A stretch of DNA of 64,000 nucleotides. It comes from Halarcobacter ebronensis. GTDB lineage: Bacteria > Campylobacterota > Campylobacteria > Campylobacterales > Arcobacteraceae. Shown here piece by piece: positions 1-10,149 of this stretch. Under the pieces are notes generated by a model that worked only from the letters and a program-made list of their open reading frames with translations, was not told where the DNA came from and ran no database searches. The stretch covers positions 2,170,001 through 2,234,000 of the forward strand of contig NZ_CP053836.1 of assembly GCF_013201825.1 (NCBI RefSeq). The letters run 5' to 3'. Position 1 is the stretch's first letter; every line of letters begins with the position of its first letter. Both the position numbers and the translations under genes were made by a program.

Positions 1-1149
1 AAAAAGGCACTTCTTGACACAGCTAAATCTATGAGTGTAGGTTCTGTTTGGGATTTAAAAAATAGAGTAGGAACTTTAGCAAACAAAGTTTCAGGTAAAC
101 TTCAAAAAGCTATTAGCACTTTAGAAGATGGTGAAGAGTGGTTATTGGAGCCATCTTATGCTCAAAACAATGAATACATGTTAAAACCTGCAATCAAATG
201 GGGTGTAAAAGAGGGAAGCTTTATGCACATGAATGAGCTTTTTGGTCCAGTGTTAGCAGTAATGAAAGCCAAAGATTTAGAACATGCTGTTAAAATTGTA
301 AATGCAACTGGTTATGGTCTAACTTCTGGAATTGAATCATTAGATGAAAGAGAAGTTAATTATTGGAGATCTAATGTAAAAGCTGGAAATCTATATATTA
401 ATAGAGGAACAACAGGAGCAATTGTACTTAGACAACCATTTGGTGGGATGGCTAAATCAGCAATTGGTTCAGGAAGAAAAGCAGGAAGCTTAAACTATGT
501 AACACAGTTTATGAACTTTACTGAAATTTCAGAACCTAAAGCTTCTAAAAAATATAATAATGACTTAACTAGATTTATTGAAAATCTAAAAGATAATAAC
601 CTTGATAAAGATGATAAAATAAAACTACAAGCTGCACTTCAATCATATCTAGAGAGCTATGAAAATGAGTTTTCTAAAGAGAGAGATTATTGTAAAGTAA
701 GAGGTGAAGACAATATTTTTAAATATCTTCCTATAAAAAATGCTCTAATAAGAGTATCAAATGATGATTCACTTTTTGAAGTTATCTCAAGAATTCTTGC
801 AGCAAAAGTGTCAAAAGTACACTTTAGAGTATCTATTGATAACAATAAAAGAGTAGAAAATTTTTTAACAACTCATAAAAATGAACTTTTTGGACCTAGA
901 GATGCCTTTGCTGTTGAAAATACTAAAGAGTTTATGCAATCAATTCCACATTATGAAAAAGTTATTTACTCAGATATAACAAAAGTACCTGCTGAAGTTT
1001 TTGAAAAAGCTGCTAAAACTTTAACTTTCATTATAAGAGCAAAACCTATGATGGAGGGAAGAGTTGAACTTCTTAATTACTTTATAGAACAATCAATATC
1101 TCACTCATACCACAGATATGGAAACATCGGTGCAAGAGGAATAAAATAA
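1..1149 (+). CDS. putA: PutA-type L-glutamate gamma-semialdehyde dehydrogenase, C-terminal part (5' truncated by window edge)
   Basis: The frame is open from base 1, so the gene starts outside the window; 382 residues are visible. Visible residues about 60-175 are the end of an aldehyde dehydrogenase domain, with GYGLTSGIES, GNLYINRGTTGA and the PFGGMAKSAIGSG segment typical of PutA/P5C dehydrogenases. About 200 further residues follow, a C-terminal extension seen in long bifunctional PutA proteins. In that family the enzyme oxidises proline to glutamate through P5C and glutamate semialdehyde. The catalytic Cys and any proline dehydrogenase domain would lie upstream and cannot be seen, so bifunctionality is inferred. 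A strong hairpin overlaps the stop codon. A stand-alone P5C dehydrogenase is the main alternative. Confidence 0.8.
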   Translation, partial: KKALLDTAKSMSVGSVWDLKNRVGTLANKVSGKLQKAISTLEDGEEWLLEPSYAQNNEYMLKPAIKWGVKEGSFMHMNELFGPVLAVMKAKDLEHAVKIVNATGYGLTSGIESLDEREVNYWRSNVKAGNLYINRGTTGAIVLRQPFGGMAKSAIGSGRKAGSLNYVTQFMNFTEISEPKASKKYNNDLTRFIENLKDNNLDKDDKIKLQAALQSYLESYENEFSKERDYCKVRGEDNIFKYLPIKNALIRVSNDDSLFEVISRILAAKVSKVHFRVSIDNNKRVENFLTTHKNELFGPRDAFAVENTKEFMQSIPHYEKVIYSDITKVPAEVFEKAAKTLTFIIRAKPMMEGRVELLNYFIEQSISHSYHRYGNIGARGIK

Positions 1150-1170
1150 GAGGGGTTCCCCCTCTTATTT
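1144..1170 (+). terminator. Intrinsic terminator of putA
   Basis: Left arm AAATAAGAGGGG (1144-1155) and right arm CCCCTCTTATTT (159-170 of that kilobase) form a perfect 12-bp stem with a 3-nt loop. The left arm includes the TAA stop codon. An A/T-rich stretch follows, and the hairpin may work in both directions. Confidence 0.75.
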
Positions 1171-1190
1171 AAAAAAATAATTTATTTACC

Positions 1191-1219
1191 TTGATTTTAA
1201 TTAATTTTCCTTATATAAT
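1191..1219 (+). promoter_or_regulatory. Sigma70-like promoter of the GGDEF/EAL gene
   Basis: TTGATT (1191-1196) is followed after 17 bp by a perfect TATAAT (1214-1219), 40 bp upstream of the ATG at 1259. TTGATTTTAATTAA over the -35 resembles an FNR box with one mismatch, but its position suits a -35 element. Confidence 0.6.
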
Positions 1220-1258
1220 TGAAAATCACAATTCGTTTAGAAGAAACAAGGTATATGT

Positions 1259-3991
1259 ATGAAATTTTCTCTCTCTAAAATAAATTTTTTAAATCTTATT
1301 TGTACAATCCTAGTTTTTTCAATTGTAACTGCTTTTTTTATTTTTAAGTTTGTAGATGACTTTTATAACAGCCGTATGGACGATTTTGAGAAAAGATATA
1401 TTGAAAAAAATAAAATCCTAATCAAAAATGAAGTTGAAAGATCAATTCAAAGAGCAGAAATATTAAAAGATCTTGAATATGAAAACAATAAAAATAAATT
1501 AGAAGAAAAGATTGACTTTGTTCAAAAAGTTTTAGATAACAAATATATAAATACCAAAACAGCGGAAGAGTTTGTAAAAAGCTATAAAAAAGAGCTTGAT
1601 TTATATAAATGGGATAACGACACTGGATATATCTATATTTTTAACGATAAAGGAAAAGTTTTATATCATGGATATAATGAAACACTTCTTTCAAAAAATA
1701 TATTTAAGATTGCTAAAAATAATCCTGAATTAGACTCTTTTTTATCTGAAACTCTAAAAAAAGATGAAAATTATGGAAGTTATAAATGGCAAATGCCAAA
1801 TATAAATAACAATCAACTCTTCAAAAAATATGTGTATATAAAAAAATATCAGAGATTAAAAATTTTTATTGCAGCTGGTGTATATAAAAAGGAGATGGAT
1901 AAAAAATTAATTGATGTTTATATAAATGAGCTTAAAAAAGATAGGTTTGGAGAATCAGATTATGGCTACTTTTGGGTACAAAATACTGAAGCAAAAGTAG
2001 TTATGCATCCACAGTCCCCAGAACTTATTGGCAAAGATTTTGATTTTTTCAAAGAATATACCGAAAGTTATAATTTTGTTTCTGAAATTTCAAAAAAAGC
2101 ACTGGAGAATGGTTCTGGATATATTACATACAAATGGAAAAGAGTTGATAAAAATGGTGAATTAGATGAAAAAACTTCATATTATAGATTAATAAAAGAT
2201 TGGAATATAATTGTTGGTTCAGGGTTTTATTTAGGAGAGTTAAAATCTCTACTTTCTAATGAGAAAAAACAACTTAAAAGATTAATTAATATCTATGTAG
2301 TAAATACTTTAACAATCCTAGCTATTCTTACAATTATAAGTATAATTATTGGTATTTATGTTCACCACAATATAAAAAATATTGAAGATGAAAGAATTGA
2401 AAACTATAATATGCTTAAGCAATATAAACTAATATTGGATGAGACCTCTGTAGTTTCAAAATCTGATACAAAAGGTATTATTACTTATGTAAATGATAAT
2501 TTTGAAAAAGTTAGTGGTTATGATAAAAGTAACATCCTTGGCAAAAGTTATAGTGTGATTAAACACCCTGAAAATCCAAAAAGACTCTTTAAAGAGTTAT
2601 GGGAAATCATATCAAGAGGGAAAATATGGAAAGGTATCATAAAAAATCTCACAAAAGATGGTGCCACATATTATAATAAAACAACAATAGTGCCAATAAA
2701 AGACTCAAATGACCAAATAATAGAATATATTTCGTCTTCTATTGATGTAACAGAATTAATTGAAAATAAAACAAAACTAAATGACCTTTTTAGAAATGAC
2801 CCACTTACTGGACTTAGAAATAGAGTTAGCCTTATTAGTCATTTAGCAAGAAATGAAAATGCCCTATTAGCACTGATAAATATTGACAGATTTAAAGAGG
2901 TAAATGATAGCTTTAATCAAAATGTAGGAGATATGGTTATAAAAGAGCTTTCAAATAGACTCTTTGACTTTTTTTCTTATAACAAATATAAAATATATAG
3001 AGTACAAGCAGATATCTTTGCAATTCATCTAATAGATAATGATAACAAAAAGTTTATACAAAAAATTGAAAAGTTTATGGACACTGTTGGGAAAAAGCCA
3101 TACAAAATTGAAGATAAAAATTTTATTTTGACTTATACTTGTGGAGTAGCTGCAAGTAATAATAACCTATTTACTTATGCAGAAGTTGCTTTAAGTGAAG
3201 CAAAGAAGAAAAAAGTAAGAATCAAAGAGTATGATAACTCTATGAAAAGCATTGAAGGCTTTAGAAATAACTTACTTTGGGTTGAAAGACTTCATTTAGC
3301 ACTTGCAGAAAATAGAATTATTGCCCATTATCAGCCAATATATAACTATAAAACAGGAAAAATTGAAAAGTATGAAGCGCTTATGAGATTGGTTGAAAAT
3401 GGAAAAATTATCTATCCAAATGAGTATTTGAGTATCGCTAAAAAAACAAGACTCTATCCTGAACTTACCTATAAAATGGTTGAAAAAGTTATTAGTAAAT
3501 TCTCTTTAATAGATAAAGAGTTCTCTATAAATTTAAGTGTTGAAGATTTGATGAATGAAGAGCTAATGTCTTATCTTTATGATTTTGCAGAACAAAAAGA
3601 GGTTTTTTCTAAAATGGTATTAGAGATTGTAGAATCAGAAGAGATTGAAGACAGTACTTCAATTGCCACTCTTCTAAAAAGATTTAAAGATAGAGGATGC
3701 AAAATTGCTATTGATGACTTTGGAAGCGGTTATTCAAATTATGATTATCTTATTAAACTTCAAGCTGATTATATAAAAATAGATGGTTCAATTATAAAAC
3801 ATATTCTTGAGGATGAGAAAACCCAAACCCTTGTTAAATCAATTGTAAGTTTTGCTAAAAAATCTAATATAAAAGTAATAGCTGAATTTGTAAGCTCTAA
3901 AGAGTTGGATGAGTTATTAAAAGAGTTAGATATTGATTATGCTCAAGGTTTTTATCATGGTAAACCTATGGAAGAGTTGGTAGAGGCATAA
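1259..3991 (+). CDS. Membrane Cache-PAS-GGDEF(degenerate)-EAL protein, probable c-di-GMP phosphodiesterase
   Basis: 910 residues. Transmembrane segment at about 12-30; periplasmic region about 35-340 with two Cache-like lobes (GYIYIFNDKGKVLYHG and GYFWVQNTEAKVVMHP); second transmembrane segment about 345-370; PAS about 385-500 (KGIITYVNDNFEKVSGY); GGDEF-like about 505-660; EAL about 670-905. The GGDEF motif is lost: the site reads VQADIF, so cyclase activity is unlikely. The EAL domain keeps YEALMRL, the LEIVESE acid cluster, IDDFGSGYSN and DYIKIDGS, so c-di-GMP hydrolysis is plausible. The degenerate GGDEF may be a regulatory GTP or c-di-GMP sensor. The last 26 bp overlap tail-to-tail with the convergent histidine kinase gene. 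The ligand of the Cache region cannot be told. Confidence 0.88.
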   Translation: MKFSLSKINFLNLICTILVFSIVTAFFIFKFVDDFYNSRMDDFEKRYIEKNKILIKNEVERSIQRAEILKDLEYENNKNKLEEKIDFVQKVLDNKYINTKTAEEFVKSYKKELDLYKWDNDTGYIYIFNDKGKVLYHGYNETLLSKNIFKIAKNNPELDSFLSETLKKDENYGSYKWQMPNINNNQLFKKYVYIKKYQRLKIFIAAGVYKKEMDKKLIDVYINELKKDRFGESDYGYFWVQNTEAKVVMHPQSPELIGKDFDFFKEYTESYNFVSEISKKALENGSGYITYKWKRVDKNGELDEKTSYYRLIKDWNIIVGSGFYLGELKSLLSNEKKQLKRLINIYVVNTLTILAILTIISIIIGIYVHHNIKNIEDERIENYNMLKQYKLILDETSVVSKSDTKGIITYVNDNFEKVSGYDKSNILGKSYSVIKHPENPKRLFKELWEIISRGKIWKGIIKNLTKDGATYYNKTTIVPIKDSNDQIIEYISSSIDVTELIENKTKLNDLFRNDPLTGLRNRVSLISHLARNENALLALINIDRFKEVNDSFNQNVGDMVIKELSNRLFDFFSYNKYKIYRVQADIFAIHLIDNDNKKFIQKIEKFMDTVGKKPYKIEDKNFILTYTCGVAASNNNLFTYAEVALSEAKKKKVRIKEYDNSMKSIEGFRNNLLWVERLHLALAENRIIAHYQPIYNYKTGKIEKYEALMRLVENGKIIYPNEYLSIAKKTRLYPELTYKMVEKVISKFSLIDKEFSINLSVEDLMNEELMSYLYDFAEQKEVFSKMVLEIVESEEIEDSTSIATLLKRFKDRGCKIAIDDFGSGYSNYDYLIKLQADYIKIDGSIIKHILEDEKTQTLVKSIVSFAKKSNIKVIAEFVSSKELDELLKELDIDYAQGFYHGKPMEELVEA

Positions 3992-5417
3992 TTCTTTTGT
4001 AAAAAGTTATTATAAAACAAGCACCTTTGTAATCTTTCTCTTTATAAGTAAACTCTCTATTTTTTACTTCAACTAAACCTTTATGACGCTCTCTTATGAT
4101 TTTATCTACCATTGATAATCCAATTCCAGTTCCAATAGAGGGATATTTTGTTGTAAAGTATGGTTCAAAAATCCTATCCATAATATCTTCATTAACCCCT
4201 CCACCATTATCCAAAATAGTTAATTCCAACTCATTTCTATTTATTTTTTTTGTCTCTATAAAAATTACTCTTGAATTCTCTCTTTCATTAAGCAAAACCA
4301 AACTATCTTTGGCATTTTTAATTATATTAATCAAAGCTTGTTGTATCTCATTCTCATTTCCAAAAATTGTAATATCATCTTCAATTTTAGTTTCCAAAGT
4401 AATATTACTAGATTTCAAAGAGGCATTTACAAGATTTATTGTATTTTTAATAACATCTGAGATTTTTGTTTTTTTATAGTTTTGATCACCTTTTATAAAA
4501 TTTCTAAAATCATCAATTGTTTTTGAGAGATAATTAGCCTGTTCATGAACATTATGGGTAAAATTTCTTAAATCATTTTCTTCTATTTTATCCCCGTAAT
4601 CTAATTTTAGATTTATTCCACTTGCAATTGTGGTGATTACACTTAAAGGTTGTCTCCATTGGTGTGCAATATTACCAATCATCTCACCCATAGATATTAA
4701 CTTTGATTGTTCGTAAAATACCTTCTCTTTTTGTTTTATCTCCTCTTGCTCTTTTAATATCATCTCTTTTTGTTCAAATAATTTTTCTTCTAAACTCTCA
4801 TTTAACTCTTTTAGTTTCATTTCGGTATTTTTTATTTTAATTATTGAGGGAATAACTATTAAAATAGCTTCTAAAAAAATTGTAAATAATGTACCTAAAA
4901 GAATAAAAAGTTCTCTATTTTTTAATTCATTGGTATATTTTTCACTCTCCCTCTCAAATTTATTTACCGCATAATCAAGCTTTGGTAACAAAGTGTAGGA
5001 GTAGTTTTCTATTTGGGATATTATATTTGCATCATTATTGTTATTTAAATAGTTATCTAAAAGCTCAAAATATCCTCGAACCTCTTTGTCAAGATCTTTT
5101 TCATCTGTAAAATAGACATCTTTCATATTTTGAGTATTAAGATTATTTAATAAAAACTGATGTTCATCTTTCATTAATAAAATCAATTCTTCCAAATGAG
5201 ATAGTAATTTCTTATCTTTTGTCTCAAAAACTCGTTTTGCAATAAGGGTAGTCTTTTGGGAGAGCATTCTTTGTTTACCACTTATATTTATAAGTTTTGC
5301 ATAAATCTCTTGAGTAGTGATTATTTGATTCATCGTAAAATAGGCAAAAAATGCCCAAGAGATAAGAGATAAAAACACAATTGAGTATGTTACTTTTAAA
5401 CTAGACAAGTTTTCCAT
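3966..5417 (-). CDS. Membrane sensor histidine kinase with NarX/PilJ-type N-terminal domain
   Basis: 483 residues. Transmembrane segment about 9-30; periplasmic region with the P-box-like [20 protein letters not shown] at about 45-64, the type found in NarX and PilJ-type sensors; second transmembrane segment about 170-195; coiled coil about 200-240; dimerisation/phosphoacceptor segment [19 protein letters not shown], with the phosphorylated His in AHQWRQP. The ATPase domain has the N-box [31 protein letters not shown] and GTGIGLSM. All elements of an active kinase are present. No response regulator lies next to it, so the partner is unknown. It shares its P-box with the orphan sensor at 36965-37957; nitrate or nitrite as signal is only a guess. 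Its 3' end overlaps the EAL gene. Confidence 0.87.
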   Translation of the reverse strand: MENLSSLKVTYSIVFLSLISWAFFAYFTMNQIITTQEIYAKLINISGKQRMLSQKTTLIAKRVFETKDKKLLSHLEELILLMKDEHQFLLNNLNTQNMKDVYFTDEKDLDKEVRGYFELLDNYLNNNNDANIISQIENYSYTLLPKLDYAVNKFERESEKYTNELKNRELFILLGTLFTIFLEAILIVIPSIIKIKNTEMKLKELNESLEEKLFEQKEMILKEQEEIKQKEKVFYEQSKLISMGEMIGNIAHQWRQPLSVITTIASGINLKLDYGDKIEENDLRNFTHNVHEQANYLSKTIDDFRNFIKGDQNYKKTKISDVIKNTINLVNASLKSSNITLETKIEDDITIFGNENEIQQALINIIKNAKDSLVLLNERENSRVIFIETKKINRNELELTILDNGGGVNEDIMDRIFEPYFTTKYPSIGTGIGLSMVDKIIRERHKGLVEVKNREFTYKEKDYKGACFIITFYKRIMPLPTLP

Positions 5418-5504
5418 TTTGCACCATCATCTTATTTTACAGATTATTATTAGTAACAAAGCCTCATAATAAATAATTGTATAATAAATAAAATATGGTA
5501 GAAA

Positions 5505-6944
5505 TTAAATTAAAAAAGTAATTTTATTTTTTCCTTCATCTTTTGATTTGTACATAGCTTCATCAACTCTTGATAAAACTCTATCTTTAGTATCCTCTTC
5601 TGTCACCATTGTTAATCCAAAACTTGCTGTAACACTATATGAACAGATATCTTTTAGTTCATAATCATGTTCAAGTTCTGCTCTTATTTTTTCTGCTAAC
5701 TTCATGCAATCATCTACTGAAGAATCAATCAAAGCTATAATAAACTCTTCTCCACCCCATCTTGCAATCAAATCACTTTTTCTAACACTATTTTTTAATA
5801 TATTTGCAACTCTTCTTAAAACCAAGTCACCTGTTTGATGTCCCAATCTATCATTAATAAGTTTGAAATTATCCACATCAAAGAAAATCAAACCAATCTC
5901 ATTTGCTCTTCTTTTTTGAAGAAAAATATGATTATTTAATTTCTCTTCAAAATCTCTTCTATTTGGAATTTTTGTAAGGGTATCATATTGAGATAAATAC
6001 TCTAGTTTTCTACTATAGTTTTTTATAATATATGCAACTAAAAAAGAGATTATTATAGTTATAGAGATTGAAATAAGCAAGTTAAAATAGAATATTTGAC
6101 GTACATCACCAACAAAATCATCCAGTTTAGCCTCAACTGTTAAATAAAGATCTAGTTCAGGAATATATTTTGTATTTATAATATAAGTAGCTCCATCTCT
6201 TGAATACTCTAAAACATTTGTCTTTTTTGATAATATTATCTCTTTATTTTTTACCAATTCTTCATATTCATCAATATTTGTTCTACTATTTATCTGTCTT
6301 TCAGATAAAATCACCGCACCTTTGTTATTAAAAAAAGTAACAATAAATTTATGTTTAATTCTAAAAGATTTAAGTAAATCATCAATATATGAAATCTTTA
6401 AAGCAACTCCTGTTGCTCCTAAAAAATGGTAGTTACTGTCAAAAATTTTATAATTTATAAACATCATTAGGTTGTTTGATAACATTGCATTCATGTCCAA
6501 ATTAATTTCATGTTTATTCTCTATTCTTTTAAATTTGAAATACCATTTGTTATCATCTTTTGTATCTATTATTTTTTCCACAAAACCATCTTGTGTATAG
6601 TAATTTTTTGTTTTATCAGAGACTAAAAAAGCATTAAACATATCATATTTATTTTTTATTGTTTCTAAATATTTTGTGATTTTGTCACTGTTTCCTTCAT
6701 CATTAACAAGCCAATCTTGAACAAAGGTATCATTAGCCATTAAAGATGAGACTAAGTATGGTTGAATAATACTTTTTTGAATATCTGAATAAATGTTATC
6801 TAATGACAGAGGTAAGGCTTGATTTTTTAGTTGATTTTGCGCATTATTTAGAGATACAATATAATTAATAGTTGAAACTGTAACTGAAAGTATAATTAAT
6901 AAAGATGTGATTAAAATTACAACCATATATTTGGATTTTTTCAT
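5505..6944 (-). CDS. Membrane diguanylate cyclase with periplasmic Cache-like sensor
   Basis: 479 residues from the preferred ATG at 6944, which begins MKKSKYMVVILITSLL and follows an AAGAGA ribosome-binding-like sequence. The frame stays open to an ATG at 7001, but that codon has no ribosome-binding site and adds a non-typical tail. Transmembrane segments about 8-30 and 280-305 flank a periplasmic Cache-like region. The C-terminal GGDEF domain has DVDNFKLINDRLGHQTGD and an intact active site ARWGGEEF. RKSD five residues before it fits an RxxD inhibitory site, so product feedback is likely. The gene is divergent from the hemerythrin gene and shares with it the FNR-type box at 7011-7024. Confidence 0.87.
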   Translation of the reverse strand: MKKSKYMVVILITSLLIILSVTVSTINYIVSLNNAQNQLKNQALPLSLDNIYSDIQKSIIQPYLVSSLMANDTFVQDWLVNDEGNSDKITKYLETIKNKYDMFNAFLVSDKTKNYYTQDGFVEKIIDTKDDNKWYFKFKRIENKHEINLDMNAMLSNNLMMFINYKIFDSNYHFLGATGVALKISYIDDLLKSFRIKHKFIVTFFNNKGAVILSERQINSRTNIDEYEELVKNKEIILSKKTNVLEYSRDGATYIINTKYIPELDLYLTVEAKLDDFVGDVRQIFYFNLLISISITIIISFLVAYIIKNYSRKLEYLSQYDTLTKIPNRRDFEEKLNNHIFLQKRRANEIGLIFFDVDNFKLINDRLGHQTGDLVLRRVANILKNSVRKSDLIARWGGEEFIIALIDSSVDDCMKLAEKIRAELEHDYELKDICSYSVTASFGLTMVTEEDTKDRVLSRVDEAMYKSKDEGKNKITFLI

Positions 6945-7010
6945 TTTTTCTCTTTTAACTTTTTCCATAATTGTATTCAAATAAATTTTAAAAACTCCCA
7001 TTTTATGATA

Positions 7011-7052
7011 TTGATTACAATCAATAATTTTATTTATTTTAATGGATATAAT
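7011..7052 (+). promoter_or_regulatory. FNR/Crp-family box and -10 of the hemerythrin promoter
   Basis: TTGATTACAATCAA (7011-7024) is a perfect TTGAT-N4-ATCAA palindrome. A perfect TATAAT lies at 7047-7052, so the box centre is near -41.5 of the predicted start: class II activator geometry. A weaker TAAAAT on the minus strand (985-990 of the preceding kilobase) might let the same box act on the divergent cyclase gene. Confidence 0.7.
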
Positions 7053-7081
7053 TCAATTTAGAAATTTAAAAGGATATTTTT

Positions 7082-7522
7082 ATGCTAATTAATCAACAAA
7101 ATTTACCATTAGTTGCTATGGAATTTATGAATGAAGTTCACTTTGAAGATGTTGCTTTGTTAAATGAACTTTATGAATTAATTTTAGATTATGAAAAAAC
7201 TCCAAACAAAGATAATAGATATAAAATAAATGCCAAATATATGCAGTGGTGTAATCATACAATACTTCATTTCAAAGGTGAAGAGGAAGAGATGCTAAAA
7301 AAAGGTTTTCCTGTTTATATGATACATAAAGAGGAGCATGAAAATGCACTAAAAAGCATGAGTGATGTTTTTGAAAAATGGCAAGCAGATGAAGATATAA
7401 AATATTTAAAAGAGTATGTTTGTGAATTTACACCAAAATGGCTTGTTAATCATATTCAAACTATGGATACTGTAACTGCATTTTTTCTAAAAACGGGACA
7501 AAGTTTGTGCTCAATGGGATAA
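7082..7522 (+). CDS. Bacteriohemerythrin (non-heme diiron O2-binding protein)
   Basis: 146 residues, the normal single-domain length. The diiron ligand pattern is complete: H20 (EVHFED), H59 with H63 and E67 (HTILHFKGEEE), H82 and H86 (HKEEH), H124 and D129 (HIQTMD). Family members bind O2 reversibly and some handle NO. The protein is soluble with no signal peptide, so it is cytoplasmic. AAGGA lies 5-9 bp before the ATG. The gene is monocistronic between an FNR-type promoter and a terminator. The same operator type precedes the nap, hao and ygbA genes in this window, which suggests induction under low oxygen or nitrogen-oxide conditions (inference). Confidence 0.92.
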   Translation: MLINQQNLPLVAMEFMNEVHFEDVALLNELYELILDYEKTPNKDNRYKINAKYMQWCNHTILHFKGEEEEMLKKGFPVYMIHKEEHENALKSMSDVFEKWQADEDIKYLKEYVCEFTPKWLVNHIQTMDTVTAFFLKTGQSLCSMG

Positions 7523-7560
7523 AAAAGAGGAGATAGAAGAAAGCTGAATCTCCCCTTTTT
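7522..7560 (+). terminator. Terminator of the hemerythrin gene
   Basis: Left arm AAAAAGAGGAGAT and right arm ATCTCCCCTTTTT pair over 13 bp with one mismatch and end in a five-T run. The hairpin starts at the stop codon. Confidence 0.75.
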
Positions 7561-7652
7561 CTAATCAAAAGTATTGACATGTATGCTATATAAAATAATA
7601 GCAAAGAAATATAGTCTTAAAGAACCAAAACTGTATAAAAATTAACTATATT

Positions 7653-10007
7653 TTAAAAACTCTCCCACTCATCATCCTCTTTAATATTTGATGCTACTAC
7701 CTCACCACTTTTAGGTTCATTTTTTTTAGTGGTATTTTTATCTTTAAGTTCTACTTTGCTTTTTGATTCCTCTTTAGATTTCTCTTTTTTTATTGGTTCT
7801 ACTTTTTTGCTACTTGTATTTATAGTTTTGGCTTTTATACTATCTTTACCTATAAACCTTTTTTCATCTGCATTTCTAACAATAGCTAAAGCAATGTGTT
7901 GGGTTTGAACAGCAACCTCTTGGGTATGGGTTGCAACACTAGCATTCTCTTGGGTTTGTTGGTCAAGCTCAGTTACTGCATCATTTATCTGTTCAATTCC
8001 TGCTTGTTGCTCTTTTGATGACATCTCTATATCTTTTATAATTTGAATTGTTTTTATAATATTCTCATTTAGATCTTGATATCCATGTATCATCTTATCT
8101 GCAATACTTTTACCATCATTTGCTTTAGTAGTAGCATTTTCAACTAAGGCTTTAATCTCATTTGCTGCTTCTGCAGATCTTGAAGCTAGGTTTCTTACCT
8201 CTTGGGCAACAACTGCAAATCCTTTCCCTGCTTCTCCTGCTGTTGCTGCTTCAACTGCTGCATTAAGTGAAAGAATATTTGTTTGGAAAGCTATTTGATC
8301 AATAATAGTAATTGCTTCATTTATTGCTTCAACTTGATTATTAATCTCATCCATTGCTGTTGTTGTTTCAGAAGCTAGTTTCTCTCCACTATTTGCTGAT
8401 CTATTTAACTCTTCTGCATATTTTGACATTCTTACAACATTTTCTGTATTTTGTGTAATATTCCCTGTAATTTGTTCTAAGGCTGCTGCTGTCTCTTCTA
8501 AAGATGCTGCTGCTTCATTTGTTGAGTTACTTAATGATTCTACATTCTCCAATAGTATATCTGCACTCTCTTGCAGTGTTAATCCTATTGATTTATTCTC
8601 TACTAGCATCTCGTTTATGATTTCAGATAAAGAGTTTAATCCATTTAAAGTTTCACCACCAATTTTAGGAAGTCTATGAGTAAAATCCAACTCTTGGTAT
8701 TTTTCCAATGCAAATTTAATTTCATTCATATTAGGAGCAATTCTGTTACCTAAAAGTTCTAACATTTGATTAAAAATATCCTTTAACTCTTTTAATGACT
8801 CATTTTTAGTATCAAGTTCAACTTTTTTAGAGAGAATTCCATTTTTCACTTCATTTACAACTCTTTTAACATCATCTATTACCAAAGAATCTTGTTTTAA
8901 ACCATCTTCAATAGCTTGTAAATATTTGTTAAAGTTTGTTGATACTTCACCCAATTCATCTTTAGAAAGAACTTCTACTCGTGATCTAACATCATTACTA
9001 TGAAGAAGATTTAAAATACCATCATTTAATCTTTTTATTGATTTTGCAATATTAATAGGTATAACAATTGCAAAAAAGATTACACATAAAATAATTATTA
9101 TTGATACAGTTAAAGAGGCTTCCATAAGATTGCTATTCAATTTTGCAACTCTTGGACCAATATTATCTTGCTCTTCTTTTATTGATACTTTAATATCTTC
9201 AGTCATTTGAGCAATATTTTCCCCTAAAGAAGAGGTCTTATCAATAGTTTTATCTCTTTGCAAAAATATAGTTTCTAAATCTTTTAGACCTTTTTTGTAT
9301 TCTTCAACTAATTTTATAGCTTCTAAAAGCTTATTTTTTCTTGATACATTTGTAACTATATCTCTAATTTCAATAAGTTGCTCAAACAAATCATCTAAAT
9401 CTTTATTTGCTTTTTTTAAATCTTCACTATTTTTTGAGTTTTTATACTCCATTGCACTTAATCTACTTGAGATAATTGCTCTTATTGCAAATGCTGTTTC
9501 AATTGCAACTTCATTTTTTCCATCAATATCAGCAGTTACCATTATTGAATTTAATAATACTTCTATCTTTTTTCCAGTGCTTGTTAAAACAGATAAAACT
9601 AACTTATCTTGGCTTCTAGTTAATTTAATAAGCTTTTCAAAATCTTCTTTATACTTTATTAGGTTTTCATCTATCTGTTTTACTAAAGGGGCTCTTTTTG
9701 GATTTTCAATCTCTTTTAAAGCAACTTTTGTTAATTCGCTTATCTTTTTATAATAATCATTAAACTCTTTTATATCTACATCAGAAGAGGTATTTAAAAA
9801 ATCCTTAACATTCATTCTTAACATCAACATATTTGATTGAACACTACTTGCTAATAAACTATCCTTTGCCATTGCTCTATAGTTTTTAAAACCATCAGAA
9901 GATTCATCAATCCCACTCACACTATAAATAGATAAGAATGCAACAAATATTGAAACCATTGAAAAAGATGCTATCAACTTCATCTTTATACTTATATTTT
10001 TGAACAT
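7653..10007 (-). CDS. Methyl-accepting chemotaxis protein with C-terminal EWESF peptide
   Basis: 784 residues. Transmembrane segments about 10-30 and 300-320 bracket a long helical periplasmic sensor; HAMP-like and linker region follow. The signalling hairpin is recognisable from [10 protein letters not shown] through [18 protein letters not shown] and [20 protein letters not shown], with flanking methylation-helix heptads. After it comes a Lys/Ser/Glu-rich flexible tail of about 60 residues that ends DDEWESF. The aromatic-x-x-aromatic end resembles the NWETF peptide that tethers CheR and CheB on enterobacterial Tar/Tsr, so adaptation enzymes probably dock there (inference). The sensed ligand is unknown. 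The gene is single and abuts the CRISPR array. Confidence 0.93.
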   Translation of the reverse strand: MFKNISIKMKLIASFSMVSIFVAFLSIYSVSGIDESSDGFKNYRAMAKDSLLASSVQSNMLMLRMNVKDFLNTSSDVDIKEFNDYYKKISELTKVALKEIENPKRAPLVKQIDENLIKYKEDFEKLIKLTRSQDKLVLSVLTSTGKKIEVLLNSIMVTADIDGKNEVAIETAFAIRAIISSRLSAMEYKNSKNSEDLKKANKDLDDLFEQLIEIRDIVTNVSRKNKLLEAIKLVEEYKKGLKDLETIFLQRDKTIDKTSSLGENIAQMTEDIKVSIKEEQDNIGPRVAKLNSNLMEASLTVSIIIILCVIFFAIVIPINIAKSIKRLNDGILNLLHSNDVRSRVEVLSKDELGEVSTNFNKYLQAIEDGLKQDSLVIDDVKRVVNEVKNGILSKKVELDTKNESLKELKDIFNQMLELLGNRIAPNMNEIKFALEKYQELDFTHRLPKIGGETLNGLNSLSEIINEMLVENKSIGLTLQESADILLENVESLSNSTNEAAASLEETAAALEQITGNITQNTENVVRMSKYAEELNRSANSGEKLASETTTAMDEINNQVEAINEAITIIDQIAFQTNILSLNAAVEAATAGEAGKGFAVVAQEVRNLASRSAEAANEIKALVENATTKANDGKSIADKMIHGYQDLNENIIKTIQIIKDIEMSSKEQQAGIEQINDAVTELDQQTQENASVATHTQEVAVQTQHIALAIVRNADEKRFIGKDSIKAKTINTSSKKVEPIKKEKSKEESKSKVELKDKNTTKKNEPKSGEVVASNIKEDDEWESF

Positions 10008-10149
10008 ATTAATTCCTTTAATAGCTATTCAAAGGAGAATAACTATTTAATTAATTAATATCATGCATATTATTATTATTTTATTCAAAATAATTTTATG
10101 GATTAATTAAATTTAATTTAATTTAATAAATAGGATAACAATAAATAAA

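Noticed and set aside
1191-1204. TTGATTTTAATTAA as a fifth FNR box
   Set aside because: One half-site is mismatched and the position coincides with a -35 element 17 bp from TATAAT, not with a -41 site.
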